64,000 bases of DNA from Streptomyces sp. NBC_01446 (GCF_026340095.1 NZ_JAPEPO010000001.1:2944501-3008500), one strand, 5' to 3'. Shown: positions 1 to 7,973, numbered from the stretch's first letter. Notes: generated by a model from the sequence alone, not told the origin. Numbers and translations: made by a program.

Positions 1-779
1 GGCCCGGGCAGATACGGGTGCCCCGGCAGCAGCTCCAGCAGTGACTCCCTGCCACGCGCGGCGAGCCACTTCGCGGCGATCTGCGCACCGACGAACCGCA
101 CGTCCTCCCGCGAGGGGCGGGGCGTGCCCGCGTTCTCGTACGTCGCCGTGGTGGTGCGCCGGGACACGTACGGCTTGAAGAACGCCAGGTCGAACGTGCG
201 CTGGCTGTCGACTTCCCAGAGGAGCGGGTCCGCCTGGTTGCGGCCCTCGGGCGCCTCGATGCCCCACAGGTGGACGCGTGCGCCGTAGCCCTGCGCCGCC
301 TCGACCGCGGAGACGAGGTCCTCGTCCCCGCCGATGAGCGCGGCGTCGCTGATGGCGCGGTGCCGGGCGAGCGACTCCAGGTCCGTCCGGATCAGGGAGT
401 CGACGCCCTTCTGCTGGTTGTGGGCGTTGAGGTTGCCGAGCCTGACCTTGACGTCGGGGAGCTCGGCGATCGACTGCTGTTCGTTCGTATGGATGCGGCG
501 CCGGGCGCCGTCGTACCAGTAGACGCGCAGCAGCCGGCTGTCCGCGAAGATCGTGCGGGCCTTGTCGATGAGGGCGTCGACGATGCCTTCGGCGTCGAGG
601 TCGAAGGCCCTGCGGTCCTCGGTCCCGGTGACGAGGCGGCCGGCGGCGGCGTAGAGGTATCCGGCGTCCACGAAGATCGCGTGGGTGGACGGGGTCTTGG
701 CCACTTCGGCGAGCATGCGCTTGAGCAGCTCGTTCGTACGGTCGAGCTCCGCGCGGATGGCCGTCAGGTCGTCGTTCAT
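1..779 (-). CDS. NYN domain-containing protein (C-terminus beyond window)
   Basis: About 259 residues are visible and the frame stays open to base 1, so the 3' end is missing. The protein opens with a short helical segment rich in Glu, Lys and Arg (residues 1-28). A NYN (PIN-like nuclease, DUF88/LabA type) domain follows. IFVDAGYLY (residues 35-43) supplies the first acidic residue, KGVD (124-127) the second, and ALIGGDEDLV (147-156) the third acidic cluster that binds metal in this fold. The family is thought to act on RNA, but no substrate can be read from the sequence. The ATG at 777-779 is the only sensible start for the domain. The gene is read away from the small gene at 1043, sharing a 263-bp divergent region. 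Confidence 0.85.
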   Translation of the reverse strand, partial: MNDDLTAIRAELDRTNELLKRMLAEVAKTPSTHAIFVDAGYLYAAAGRLVTGTEDRRAFDLDAEGIVDALIDKARTIFADSRLLRVYWYDGARRRIHTNEQQSIAELPDVKVRLGNLNAHNQQKGVDSLIRTDLESLARHRAISDAALIGGDEDLVSAVEAAQGYGARVHLWGIEAPEGRNQADPLLWEVDSQRTFDLAFFKPYVSRRTTTATYENAGTPRPSREDVRFVGAQIAAKWLAARGRESLLELLPGHPYLPG

Positions 780-1042
780 ATGTGGCCCATTGTCACGGTC
801 GTCACGCTGCGAACACAACTGGTCCCGCTACCCGAGGGTAATTAGCCTCGCGAAAAATTTCCTTAGCGTAGGGAATGTTTGCTGGGGGCAACTCGTTGAT
901 CCCTACAGAACGCGGGGCAGTGAAGCCGCGCAATCCACTCTTAACGGTCAGGCAACCGCCTGGCCGTACGACGGGGCAAGACTGTTGTCCCGTAGCAGTA
1001 GTTCTCCTCCAGGAGGATGACCAGACGAAGGGAGAAGCGGTT

Positions 1043-1195
1043 ATGCGCTTCGAAATCATGCGACTCGACGATGTCGACGGAACCGCCGTGGACAGCACTG
1101 TCGTGGACGCCGCCTCCGTCAACCGGATCGTTCAGCAGGCGGCCGCCATAGGGCAGCGCCTCTACATTCGCCCGGCCGAGTCGCCGGCCTCGTAA
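1043..1195 (+). CDS. Small conserved-looking protein of unknown function (50 aa)
   Basis: A 50-codon frame starts at ATG 1043 behind a GGGAG site (1030-1034). The protein begins MRFEIMRLDDVDG, has a mixed alpha/beta pattern and ends RLYIRPAESPAS. It has no signal peptide, membrane segment or cysteine. I recognise it as a kind of small orphan protein seen in streptomycetes but know no function. Codon use with G/C third positions agrees with it being real. A perfect TCCTCC-A-GGAGGA palindrome (1005-1017) sits just upstream and could mask or mimic ribosome binding. Downstream are a 28-bp tandem repeat and a strong terminator, so it is a single-gene transcript. Confidence 0.7.
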   Translation: MRFEIMRLDDVDGTAVDSTVVDAASVNRIVQQAAAIGQRLYIRPAESPAS

Positions 1196-1198
1196 CGC

Positions 1199-1252
1199 GA
1201 CGACGACTCCTGATACACCGCACGTAGACGACGACTCCTGATACACCGCACG
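1199..1252. repeat. Tandem direct repeat, two 26-bp copies (28-bp period)
   Basis: Identical 26-bp copies occupy 1199-1224 and 1227-1252, separated by TA. They lie between the stop codon of the 50-aa gene and its terminator, so they are transcribed as 3' UTR. Each copy contains the core CTCCTGATACACCGCACG. The exact identity suggests recent duplication or a conserved binding or processing site. Confidence 0.9.
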
Positions 1253-1271
1253 CAATCGAATAACACGCTTC

Positions 1272-1307
1272 AGAGCCCCCGTACGACATCCGTACGGGGG
1301 CTCTTTT
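1272..1307 (+). terminator. Intrinsic terminator, 14-bp perfect stem plus T-tract
   Basis: Arms 1272-1285 and 1291-1304 pair perfectly around a 5-nt loop and run into TTTT on the plus strand. The hairpin ends the small gene at 1043. It also lies just beyond the 3' end of the leftward MarC gene, so it may serve both strands. Confidence 0.9.
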
Positions 1308-1331
1308 GCGTGCCCGGGGTGCTCGGCGCCG

Positions 1332-1937
1332 TCAGGAGCCCTGGATCACCTGGGTCACACCGTTGATGATCTGCTGCACGGCGATCGCGGAGAGCATCAT
1401 GCCCGCGAGGCGCGTCACCAGGACCACGCCGCCGTCCTTGATGACGCGGATGATCAGCAGCGAGTAGCGCATCACGACCCACAGGACGACATGGATGGCG
1501 ACGATCGCCGACCACACCGACACCTGCGTCGCGGCGCTGTCCGCCTTCTGCACGGCGAGGATGACGGACACGATCGCGCCGGGGCCCGCGAGCAGCGGCA
1601 TGCCGAGCGGCACGAGCGCGACGTTCACGTCCTTGGTCTGCTTCGGTTCGTCGGTCTTTCCGGTGAGCAGGTCGAGCGCGATGAGGAGCAGCAGCAGCCC
1701 GCCCGCGATCATCAGCGCGGGGACGGAGACATGCAGGTAGTCGAGGATCTGGTGGCCCAACAGGCCGAAGACCGCGATGACGCCGAAGGCGACACAGACA
1801 GCCTGGAAGGCCATCCTCTTCTGCACCTTGGCGGGCCGGCCAGCGGTGAGCGCGAGGAAGATCGGGGTGATCCCAGGGGGGTCCATAATCACGAATAGCG
1901 TGAGAAAAAGGGATCCGAAGACAGCGACATCAAACAC
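1332..1937 (-). CDS. MarC family integral membrane protein
   Basis: A 201-residue protein starting at GTG 1935-1937 (VFDVAVFGSLFLTLFVIMDP). The N-terminal motif with the conserved DPPG loop (about residues 19-22), the KRMAFQAV segment, and six hydrophobic helices spread over the length are typical of the MarC/UPF0056 family (usual length about 200-220). The family resembles transporters, but its role is not established; the old link to multiple antibiotic resistance has not held up. Upstream reading frame up to 2996 is out-of-frame shadow of the PHP gene. The gene is the last of a leftward run with the PHP and zinc-ribbon genes, 122 bp from the PHP stop. Confidence 0.88.
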   Translation of the reverse strand: MFDVAVFGSLFLTLFVIMDPPGITPIFLALTAGRPAKVQKRMAFQAVCVAFGVIAVFGLLGHQILDYLHVSVPALMIAGGLLLLLIALDLLTGKTDEPKQTKDVNVALVPLGMPLLAGPGAIVSVILAVQKADSAATQVSVWSAIVAIHVVLWVVMRYSLLIIRVIKDGGVVLVTRLAGMMLSAIAVQQIINGVTQVIQGS

Positions 1938-2059
1938 GGGTGTGGCCTTGCGAGTGGGGTCCACGGGATCAGCCGGGACGCGTCGTGCGTGGGGGTGCGG
2001 TGCGTGAGCCCGCACCGGGGCATGAAAGGAGCGGCTTGCCGGATCGCGGCAGGGCGCGG

Positions 2060-2923
2060 CTACGCGGTGGTTCCGCCGGCCCCGGGCACGGGGAACGCCC
2101 CGGTCGCCCGGCGCGTGATCTCCGCGTACACCTCGGGGTCGGTGGTGAACTCGCCGAGCACGCAGGTCTTCCGGCTGCCGTGGTAGTCGGAGGAGCCCGT
2201 GGCCAGGAGGCCGAGGTCGGCGGCGAGGCCGCGCAGGCGGGCCCGCGTGGCCGGTTCGTGGTCCATGTGGTCGGTCTCGATGCCGTCGAGTCCGGCCGCG
2301 GCGAGGTCGGCCATCACCGACTCGGGCACGACCTGCCCGCGCTTGACGGCCGCCGGGTGCGCGAAGACGGTGACCCCGCCCGCGGCCTTGACCAGGCGGA
2401 TCGCGTCGAAGGGGTCGAGCTCGTGCTTGCCGACGTACGCGCGGCCACCGTCGGCGAGCCAGTCGGGCGTGAAGGCGTCGGAGACGGATCCGACGACGCC
2501 GAGTTCGACGAGGGCCTCCGCGACGTGCGGGCGGCCGACGGACCCGTCGCCGGCGATGCGGGCGACCTGCTCCCAGGTCACGGGCACGCCGAGGTCCTGG
2601 AGCTTGGTGACCATGCCCTGCGCGCGCGGCACCCGGTCGTCCCGTACGAGCTCGCGCTCGCGCAGCAGCTCGGGCTCGTCGGGGTCGAAGAGGTAGGCCA
2701 GCATGTGCAGGCCCACGCCGTCGAGGCGGCAGGAGAGTTCGGCGCCGGTGACGAGCGTGAGTCCGGCCGGCAGCGCGGCGACGGCCTCCGTGTACCCGCG
2801 ACTCGTGTCGTGGTCGGTGAGCGCGATGACGTCCAGGCCGGCGGCGGCCGCGTTGCGGACCAGCTCGGCCGGGGTGTCCGTGCCGTCGGAAGCGGTGGAG
2901 TGGGTGTGCAGATCGATGCGCAC
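2060..2923 (-). CDS. PHP domain metal-dependent phosphoesterase
   Basis: A 287-residue protein. The GTG at 2921-2923 is chosen because a GGAG site lies 7 nt upstream and because it puts the first PHP motif, DLHTHS (residues 4-9), at the very N-terminus as usual for the family. TDHDT (36-40) is the second metal-binding motif; FAHPAA and the GSDYHG-like segment near the C-terminus supply the remaining ligands. Relatives of this length (YciV/TrpH, RNase AM) hydrolyse 3',5'-nucleoside bisphosphates or trim RNA 5' ends, so a role in pAp or small-RNA turnover is a reasonable inference. The protein is cytoplasmic. Confidence 0.9.
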   Translation of the reverse strand: MRIDLHTHSTASDGTDTPAELVRNAAAAGLDVIALTDHDTSRGYTEAVAALPAGLTLVTGAELSCRLDGVGLHMLAYLFDPDEPELLRERELVRDDRVPRAQGMVTKLQDLGVPVTWEQVARIAGDGSVGRPHVAEALVELGVVGSVSDAFTPDWLADGGRAYVGKHELDPFDAIRLVKAAGGVTVFAHPAAVKRGQVVPESVMADLAAAGLDGIETDHMDHEPATRARLRGLAADLGLLATGSSDYHGSRKTCVLGEFTTDPEVYAEITRRATGAFPVPGAGGTTA

Positions 2924-3018
2924 GCGCGTACTCCAGGCTCTGAACGGACGGAAGGGGACGCTCAAGGATAACGGGGATCCGGAGCGATCCCGTCACCGTC
3001 GCCTGCCGGTACGACCCC

Positions 3019-3657
3019 TTACGTCAGGATGCGCGGCGACAGCGCGCCGCAGGGCACGAGGTCGACCTCGGCGCCCACGTCGCGCAGGTCGGTCAGGACC
3101 AGCTCGTCGTACATCAGGAGCCCGGTCTGCTCGGGCCACACGACCGCCCACACCCACAGGCCGCGCGCCTCGCCCGCGAAGACCGCGCGGTCGTCGGGGG
3201 TGCCGGAGACGTGCCACATCGGGGTCGGGCGTCCGGCGGCGAGGACCTTGACCTGGGGCGGCTTCTCGACGTTCATGTATGGGCCGGGGTCGGGGCCGTC
3301 GATGCCCGCGTACCGGGCGCCGAGGCCGACGCCGAGCTCCTCCGCGACGAGCACCATCTCCCCCACACCGCCGAGCGGCCCGGGGCCCGAGCACGCCACC
3401 GCCGTCGCCTTGCCGCCCGTGCGGTCGTCGCCCGCGCTGGCCACCCCGGTGAACAGCCACCCGACGGGCAGCGGCCAGGGCATCCACACCGGCACCTGGG
3501 TGCGGTGCACGACGACGCTCAGCGCCTCGACGCTGGGCGGGATCACGGGCTGCAGCGGATGCACCGCCCCGTGCGCGTCGCACTGCCAGGAGTCGGAGAA
3601 AAGGCCGGGAGCCCTGACCCGGCCACCACACTTCGGGCAACTGGGTTCGCCCCTCAT
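3019..3657 (-). CDS. DUF6758-type zinc-ribbon protein, function unknown
   Basis: About 212 residues. The N-terminus carries a zinc-ribbon-like set, C7-P-K-C10 followed by C26 and H29 (CPKCGG, then SWQCDAHG), and the rest is a Trp- and Gly-rich alpha/beta domain with no membrane segment. This combination is common in streptomycetes and I know no function. The ATG at 3655-3657 gives the usual MRGEPSCPKCGG start. A TTG three codons upstream (3664-3666) is better spaced from the GGGGAGG ribosome-binding site and may be the true start. The gene lies upstream of, and on the same strand as, the PHP gene. Confidence 0.75.
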   Translation of the reverse strand: MRGEPSCPKCGGRVRAPGLFSDSWQCDAHGAVHPLQPVIPPSVEALSVVVHRTQVPVWMPWPLPVGWLFTGVASAGDDRTGGKATAVACSGPGPLGGVGEMVLVAEELGVGLGARYAGIDGPDPGPYMNVEKPPQVKVLAAGRPTPMWHVSGTPDDRAVFAGEARGLWVWAVVWPEQTGLLMYDELVLTDLRDVGAEVDLVPCGALSPRILT

Positions 3658-3755
3658 AGGGTCCAACGGTCCTCCCCGTCTCCCGCTCCGTCAAGGACGA
3701 TCACCCGTCCGAGGGCGGGGTCTCGCGGGACCTCCCCGGAAAAATTAGATGTAAC

Positions 3756-3785
3756 TTGCATTAGTTAGCCGAGCTAATTTATTAT
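3756..3785 (+). promoter_or_regulatory. Promoter with embedded operator-like dyad for the MFS gene
   Basis: In an AT-rich patch that stands out from its surroundings, a -35-like TTGCAT (3756-3761) and a -10-like TATTAT (3780-3785) are 18 bp apart. The spacer holds an imperfect dyad, TTAGTTAGCCGAGCTAA (3761-3777), of the size bound by MarR-type repressors. No regulator gene is adjacent, so the cognate factor would have to be encoded elsewhere. This is inference from sequence shape. Confidence 0.55.
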
Positions 3786-3838
3786 GTGTATACGCCAACG
3801 ACCGCTCACGGCCGCCGACGGTCACGAGCGGTCTCCGC

Positions 3839-3889
3839 GCGAACGACCCCGAGCGAACGACCCCGAGCGAACGCCCCCGAGCGAACGAC
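3839..3889 (+). repeat. 14-bp tandem repeat in the MFS leader (3.6 copies)
   Basis: The unit GCGAACGACCCCGA occurs at 3839, 3853 and 3867 (third copy with one change), with a 9-nt partial copy at 3881. It lies between the promoter and the start codon, so it would be in the 5' UTR. A hairpin with 7-bp arms (3801-3807 and 3826-3832) precedes it. Confidence 0.9.
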
Positions 3890-3910
3890 ACACGAATGCG
3901 AGGAACCGGC

Positions 3911-5176
3911 ATGAGCCACAGCAGCACCCGAAGTGCGGGAGGTCCCGCCGAAGGGGACACGTTGGACGCGGGGGCGACCAGCCTGCTGCGTCAGCCGAAG
4001 GCGGTCTGGGCGACCGCCGGGGCATCCGTCGTCGCCTTCATGGGCATCGGCCTCGTCGACCCGATCCTGCCCTCCATCGCCAAGGGCCTCGAGGCGACGC
4101 CCAGCCAGGTCTCGCTGCTCTTCACCTCGTACTTCCTGATCACCGCCGTCGCCATGCTCGTGACCGGGTTCGTCTCCAGCCGGATCGGCGGCAAGAAGAC
4201 GCTGCTCGCGGGGCTCGCGCTCGTCGTGGTCTTCGCCGCGCTGGCCGGCACCTCCGGCTCCGTCGGTGAGCTCGTCGGCTTCCGCGCCGGATGGGGCCTC
4301 GGCAACGCGCTGTTCGTCTCGACGGCCCTCGCCGTCATCGTCGGCGCCGCGGCCGGCGGCTCGGCCGCCGCGATCCTCCTCTACGAGTCCGCGCTCGGCC
4401 TCGGCATGGCCTGCGGCCCGCTGGTCGGCGCGCTGCTCGGCAACGCCAGCTGGCGCTACCCGTTCTTCGGCACCGCGGCCCTGATGGCCATCGGCTTCCT
4501 CTGCATCACGGCGTTCCTGAAGGAACAGCCCCGGCCCGCGAGGAAGACCTCGATCCTCGACCCGATCAAGGCGCTGGGTCACGGCGGGCTCGCCTCGGCC
4601 GCCGTGTCGGCCTTCTTCTACAACTACACGTTCTTCACGATCCTGGCCTTCACGCCGTTCGTCCTGAACATGACCCCGTACAAGTCGGGCGGCGTCTTCT
4701 TCGCCTGGGGCGTGCTGCTCGCGTTCTTCTCGGTGATCGTCGCGCCGCGCATGCAGGCCCGCTTCGGGTCGCTCAAGGTGCTCGGCGGCTCGCTGGTCCT
4801 GCTCGCCGCCGACGTCTTGGTCCTCGGGTACGGCGGCCACACCGCCGCCATCGTCTGCACGATCGTGTCCGGCGCCTTCATCGGCGTGAACAACACCGTG
4901 TACACGGAGCTCGCGCTCGGCGTCTCGGACGCGCCGCGGCCCGTGGCGAGCGCCGGCTACAACTTCGTACGCTGGTTCGCCGCCGCGGCCGCCCCGTACT
5001 TCGCGCCGAAGATCGAGGAGTGGACCGACATCCACATCCCGTTCGTGGTCGCCGCGATCACGGCGCTGCTCGGCGCGGTCGTCGTGTGGGTGCGCAGGAG
5101 CGCGCTCACCCACGAGGCCGAGGAACTGGCGCCGCAGCACGCCGGCGAGGACGGGATCTCCGTCTTCGCGAACTGA
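3911..5176 (+). CDS. MFS family efflux transporter
   Basis: A 421-residue polytopic protein with about 12 hydrophobic helices. The ATG at 3911 follows a GAGG site by 7 nt; the in-frame ATG at 3896 lacks one. After a 30-residue cytoplasmic start, helix 1 (about 37-60) is followed by GLVDPILPSIAKGL and by the loop RIGGKKT, which corresponds to the MFS motif A region. A second half begins near residue 220. The layout fits drug or metabolite exporters of the DHA1 group; the substrate cannot be told. An operator-like promoter and a repeated leader upstream suggest inducible expression. The convergent SUFU-domain gene ends only 3 bp away. Confidence 0.85.
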   Translation: MSHSSTRSAGGPAEGDTLDAGATSLLRQPKAVWATAGASVVAFMGIGLVDPILPSIAKGLEATPSQVSLLFTSYFLITAVAMLVTGFVSSRIGGKKTLLAGLALVVVFAALAGTSGSVGELVGFRAGWGLGNALFVSTALAVIVGAAAGGSAAAILLYESALGLGMACGPLVGALLGNASWRYPFFGTAALMAIGFLCITAFLKEQPRPARKTSILDPIKALGHGGLASAAVSAFFYNYTFFTILAFTPFVLNMTPYKSGGVFFAWGVLLAFFSVIVAPRMQARFGSLKVLGGSLVLLAADVLVLGYGGHTAAIVCTIVSGAFIGVNNTVYTELALGVSDAPRPVASAGYNFVRWFAAAAAPYFAPKIEEWTDIHIPFVVAAITALLGAVVVWVRRSALTHEAEELAPQHAGEDGISVFAN

Positions 5177-5179
5177 CCC

Positions 5180-5776
5180 CTACTGATCCAGGGACACGGA
5201 CCTGCGCAGCGGATCGCGCAGGTCCGTTCCGCTGTTCAGCCACTTCTCCTCGAGGGCGGCCGCCCCGTGCACCCGCTTCCACGCCGCCTCGTTCTGCGTC
5301 ATCGGCAGCAGCGGCAGGAACCGTACGGGATCGAGCGGATCGTCGAGTTCGAGATCCTCCACGAGGCCCCCGGACTCCGCGACGAGCACTGACGTGAACG
5401 GGGCGCCGGGCCACAGGGGTTCGCCCACGTCGAGCGAGGCGCCCGCGGCCACGACGACCCCCTCGACCTGCGGCGACGCGGCGAGCACGGCGAGCGGGCG
5501 CAGCACCTTGTCGGTGTCGGCGCGACCGGCGCGCACCGACAGCACGAGCTCCGCGCGCGGACCCTTGAGCGGGTCGGCGAGCGCGGACGTCGGGTCGGCC
5601 ATGGGGGCGGCCGACATACCGAGCGTGGCGTAGCGCACGAGGCCGGTGTCCGCCGCGTCCGTGAAGCGCAGCACCTCGATGCGGTCGGTGCCGAGGAACG
5701 TGACAGCGGCGCGCGCGTCCGGTTCACCGAGGGCCGTACGCAGCCGGGCCTCGACCAGAGCAAGAACATCTCCCAT
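5180..5776 (-). CDS. Suppressor-of-fused-like (SUFU) domain protein
   Basis: A 198-residue soluble protein starting at ATG 5774-5776. It begins MGDVLALVEARLRTALG and has the alternating strands, the ELVLSVRAG segment and the FLPLLPMTQNEAAWKRVHG C-terminal region seen in bacterial SUFU-domain proteins. In that family the motif near the C-terminus (LPMT..E) is conserved. Bacterial members are often linked to toxin immunity or unknown functions; nothing nearby suggests a toxin here. It is a single gene, convergent with the MFS transporter and divergent from corA. Confidence 0.7.
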   Translation of the reverse strand: MGDVLALVEARLRTALGEPDARAAVTFLGTDRIEVLRFTDAADTGLVRYATLGMSAAPMADPTSALADPLKGPRAELVLSVRAGRADTDKVLRPLAVLAASPQVEGVVVAAGASLDVGEPLWPGAPFTSVLVAESGGLVEDLELDDPLDPVRFLPLLPMTQNEAAWKRVHGAAALEEKWLNSGTDLRDPLRRSVSLDQ

Positions 5777-6237
5777 GTCGCGAGCATAGAACTCGCATCC
5801 AATGGGTAAAGGCGGGGCTCGCTTCTTCAGTCGGCTGATAGTCTAGGCCGCTGGTCGGGGCAGCACGCCAAGCGTCGCTTTCGAGCCCCTGACCTACATG
5901 CGTCCCCTGCGAGGGATGAGACGTCGTCCCTCACGGGGGACCGGCTGGAGGAGGTGGGGCTGCAATGGACCGAAGTCGACCGTGCAGTACCACTCGCTCT
6001 TCCGGCCACTGAGCCGCATTTTCCCGGCTTTCAGCGCACACTCGAATCTGTCTGCGCACCACGGAAGAGCACTTCGTTTCCGCCTGATCTGAATCAGTAG
6101 CGAAGCCGCCACCGCGCCGGTGCGGTGCTCCCCGCTTTGTGGACGTGCACACAGGATCCGCAGTCAGGACGTCCTCATTCCGGTTAGCGCCGACCCGTAT
6201 GGCCACCGGCGGCTCCCGCCCGCGAAGGAGCCTGCCC
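5777..6237 (+). promoter_or_regulatory. 461-bp intergenic region with structured leader upstream of corA
   Basis: The region has no convincing long gene. It holds a stem of about 9 bp with one bulge (5850s to 5890s), a 15-bp stem with one mismatch (5902-5916 with 5927-5941, 10-nt loop), and then a GGAGGAGGT site followed by a 15-codon frame (5965-6012, MDRSRPCSTTRSSGH). The stop codon of that frame overlaps a small stem, AGCCG/CGGCT (6012-6016 with 6025-6029), followed by T-residues. The order of hairpins, short peptide and terminator-like stem suggests a regulatory 5' leader for the magnesium transporter gene that begins at 6238. A match to a known riboswitch was not recognised. Confidence 0.45.
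5965..6012 (+). CDS. Candidate 15-aa leader peptide upstream of corA
   Basis: ATG GAC CGA begins a 15-codon frame 9 nt after a strong GGAGGAGGT site. The peptide is MDRSRPCSTTRSSGH. Its TGA (6010-6012) lies on the edge of a short stem followed by T-residues. Leader peptides that sense magnesium or proline status precede mgtA and corA in enterobacteria, so a comparable role is possible. This peptide has only one proline and no known counterpart to me. It could equally be a chance frame behind a purine-rich stretch. Confidence 0.3.
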   Translation: MDRSRPCSTTRSSGH

Positions 6238-7353
6238 ATGTCGATGATCCGTGACCTGCGTGCCGCCGTCCGCCCCGCGCCGCGCGAGACCGGCAGCACG
6301 TCAGCCCCGTACGACACCACCCGCGACCCGTCGATGTCCACGGCCGTCGTCGACTGCGCCGTCTACCGCGACGGCGCCCGCGTCCACGACAGCGACTGCC
6401 TGACGCCCGGCGGCGCGATCCTCAAGGCGCGCCGCGACGGCGGCTTCGCCTGGATCGGTCTGCACGAGCCGACCGAGTCCGAATTCGCGGGTATCGCCGC
6501 CGAGTTCGGGCTCCACCCGCTCGCCGTCGAGGACGCGGTGCACGCCCACCAGCGCCCCAAGCTGGAGCGCTACGACGACACCCTGTTCACCGTCTTCAAG
6601 ACCATCCACTACGTGGAGCACGCCGAACTCACCGCGACCAGCGAGGTCGTGGAGACCGGCGAGGTGATGTGCTTCACCGGGCGGGACTTCTTCATCACCG
6701 TCCGGCACGGCGGCCAGGGCTCGCTGCGGGCGCTGCGGCACCGGCTCCAGGACGACCCCGAGCTGCTCGCCAAGGGCCCGTCCGCCGTCCTGCACGCCAT
6801 CGCGGACCACGTCGTCGACGGGTATCTCGCCGTCGCCGACGCGATGCAGGACGACATCGACGAGGTCGAGACGGACGTCTTCTCGCAGACGGGCAAGGGC
6901 GCTCCGCGAGGCACCGACGCCGGGCGGATCTATCAGCTCAAGCGCGAGGTCCTCGAGTTCAAGCGGGCGGTGGCGCCGCTCCAGCGGCCCATGCAGCTGC
7001 TGAGCGAGCGGCCGATGCGGCTCGTCGACCCGGACATCCAGAAGTACTTCCGTGACGTCGCCGACCACCTCGCGCGCGTGCAGGAGCAGGTCGTCGGCTT
7101 CGACGAACTGCTCAACTCCATCCTCCAGGCCAACCTCGCGCAGGCGTCCGTCGCGCAGAACGAGGACATGCGCAAGATCACGTCCTGGGCGGCGATCATC
7201 GCCGTACCGACGATGGTCTGTGGCGTGTACGGCATGAACTTCGAGCACATGCCGGAGCTCCACTGGCGGTTCGGCTACCCGCTCGTCCTCGGCGTCACGG
7301 TGGGCGCCTGTTTCGCGATCCACCGCATCCTGAAGCGGAACGGGTGGCTCTGA
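6238..7353 (+). CDS. corA: CorA family magnesium/cobalt transporter
   Basis: A 371-residue protein. The ATG at 6238 has AAGGAG 7 nt upstream. The large N-terminal cytoplasmic domain (about residues 1-300) is acidic with a long helix, including VDGYLAVADAMQDDIDEVE. Two C-terminal helices follow: the first (about 314-335) ends in the signature YGMNF (about 328-332), which forms the selectivity filter, and the second runs to a short basic tail (KRNGWL). CorA works as a homopentameric divalent-cation channel in the cytoplasmic membrane. A long structured leader precedes it, and an MgtE-type gatekeeper domain protein lies 1.5 kb downstream, which points to a magnesium-related neighbourhood. Confidence 0.92.
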   Translation: MSMIRDLRAAVRPAPRETGSTSAPYDTTRDPSMSTAVVDCAVYRDGARVHDSDCLTPGGAILKARRDGGFAWIGLHEPTESEFAGIAAEFGLHPLAVEDAVHAHQRPKLERYDDTLFTVFKTIHYVEHAELTATSEVVETGEVMCFTGRDFFITVRHGGQGSLRALRHRLQDDPELLAKGPSAVLHAIADHVVDGYLAVADAMQDDIDEVETDVFSQTGKGAPRGTDAGRIYQLKREVLEFKRAVAPLQRPMQLLSERPMRLVDPDIQKYFRDVADHLARVQEQVVGFDELLNSILQANLAQASVAQNEDMRKITSWAAIIAVPTMVCGVYGMNFEHMPELHWRFGYPLVLGVTVGACFAIHRILKRNGWL

Positions 7354-7385
7354 ACGGCCGGCGGACAGGCTCTAGGCTGGCGCCC

Positions 7386-7955
7386 ATGACGGATCAGGCC
7401 AGCCCCTCTCCCGCCCACCACCCCTCGACGAGCGGCTCCGCGGCATCCCTGTTGATGGACCAGGCCCTCGTCGAGGAGGCCACCAAGAAGTCCGGCCTGA
7501 TCTGGGTACGGGGCGCCATTGGCCCCGAGCGCGCCCTGTGGCACGTGTGGCACGAGGGCGCGGCGAACCTGGTCGGCGACGGGCCCGGCGAGCAGCCGCT
7601 GCCGGGCCTCGTCGACGGCGGGGCGGCTACCGTCACCGTGCGCAGCAAGGACAAGGGCGGGCGCCTCGTGGGCTGGGCGGCCCGGGTCGTCGAACTCGCC
7701 CCGCACTCCGAGGGGTGGGAGGCGGCCGTCGCCGAGCTGAAGGGCAAGCGCCTGAACGCGCCGGACGGCGAGGCGATGCCGGAACGCTGGGCACAGGAGT
7801 GCCGGGTGCTCCGCCTGGAGCCGACGGGGACCACGCTCCCGCCGTCGTCCGAGGCGCTGGCCGCGGCGCCCCTCGCCACGACCGCGACCACCCGTCGAGA
7901 GGCCCCCGCGGCGCTCCCCCACCTCCTGCTCCGCCGCAAGCGGCGCGGGAAGTAA
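7386..7955 (+). CDS. Hypothetical protein (189 aa), possible flavin/FMN-split-barrel fold
   Basis: The ATG at 7386 begins MTDQASPSPAHH; the gene lies 32 bp after corA on the same strand and may be cotranscribed. The core (about residues 25-150) has ALVEEATKKSGLIWV and repeated beta segments such as TVTVRSKDKGGRLVGWAARV that resemble a small split-barrel domain, then a low-complexity Ala/Thr-rich stretch and a very basic tail (LLLRRKRRGK). No catalytic motif is visible. The function is unknown and the fold suggestion is tentative. Confidence 0.6.
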   Translation: MTDQASPSPAHHPSTSGSAASLLMDQALVEEATKKSGLIWVRGAIGPERALWHVWHEGAANLVGDGPGEQPLPGLVDGGAATVTVRSKDKGGRLVGWAARVVELAPHSEGWEAAVAELKGKRLNAPDGEAMPERWAQECRVLRLEPTGTTLPPSSEALAAAPLATTATTRREAPAALPHLLLRRKRRGK

Positions 7956-7973
7956 GGGCCCTTCAAGAGGGTT

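Noticed and set aside
3806..5140. Long minus-strand open frame opposite the MFS gene
   Set aside because: It is antisense to a clear transporter, and its product is a low-complexity string of Arg, Gly, Glu and Asp typical of GC-rich shadow frames.
5840..5900. M-box magnesium riboswitch before corA
   Set aside because: A short ACGCCAAG segment caught the eye, but the other conserved M-box blocks were not found, so I call only a structured leader.
5898..6092. 64-residue frame upstream of corA
   Set aside because: It is Arg-rich and overlaps strong stems, and its start has no ribosome-binding site; the 15-codon frame in the same region has a better one.
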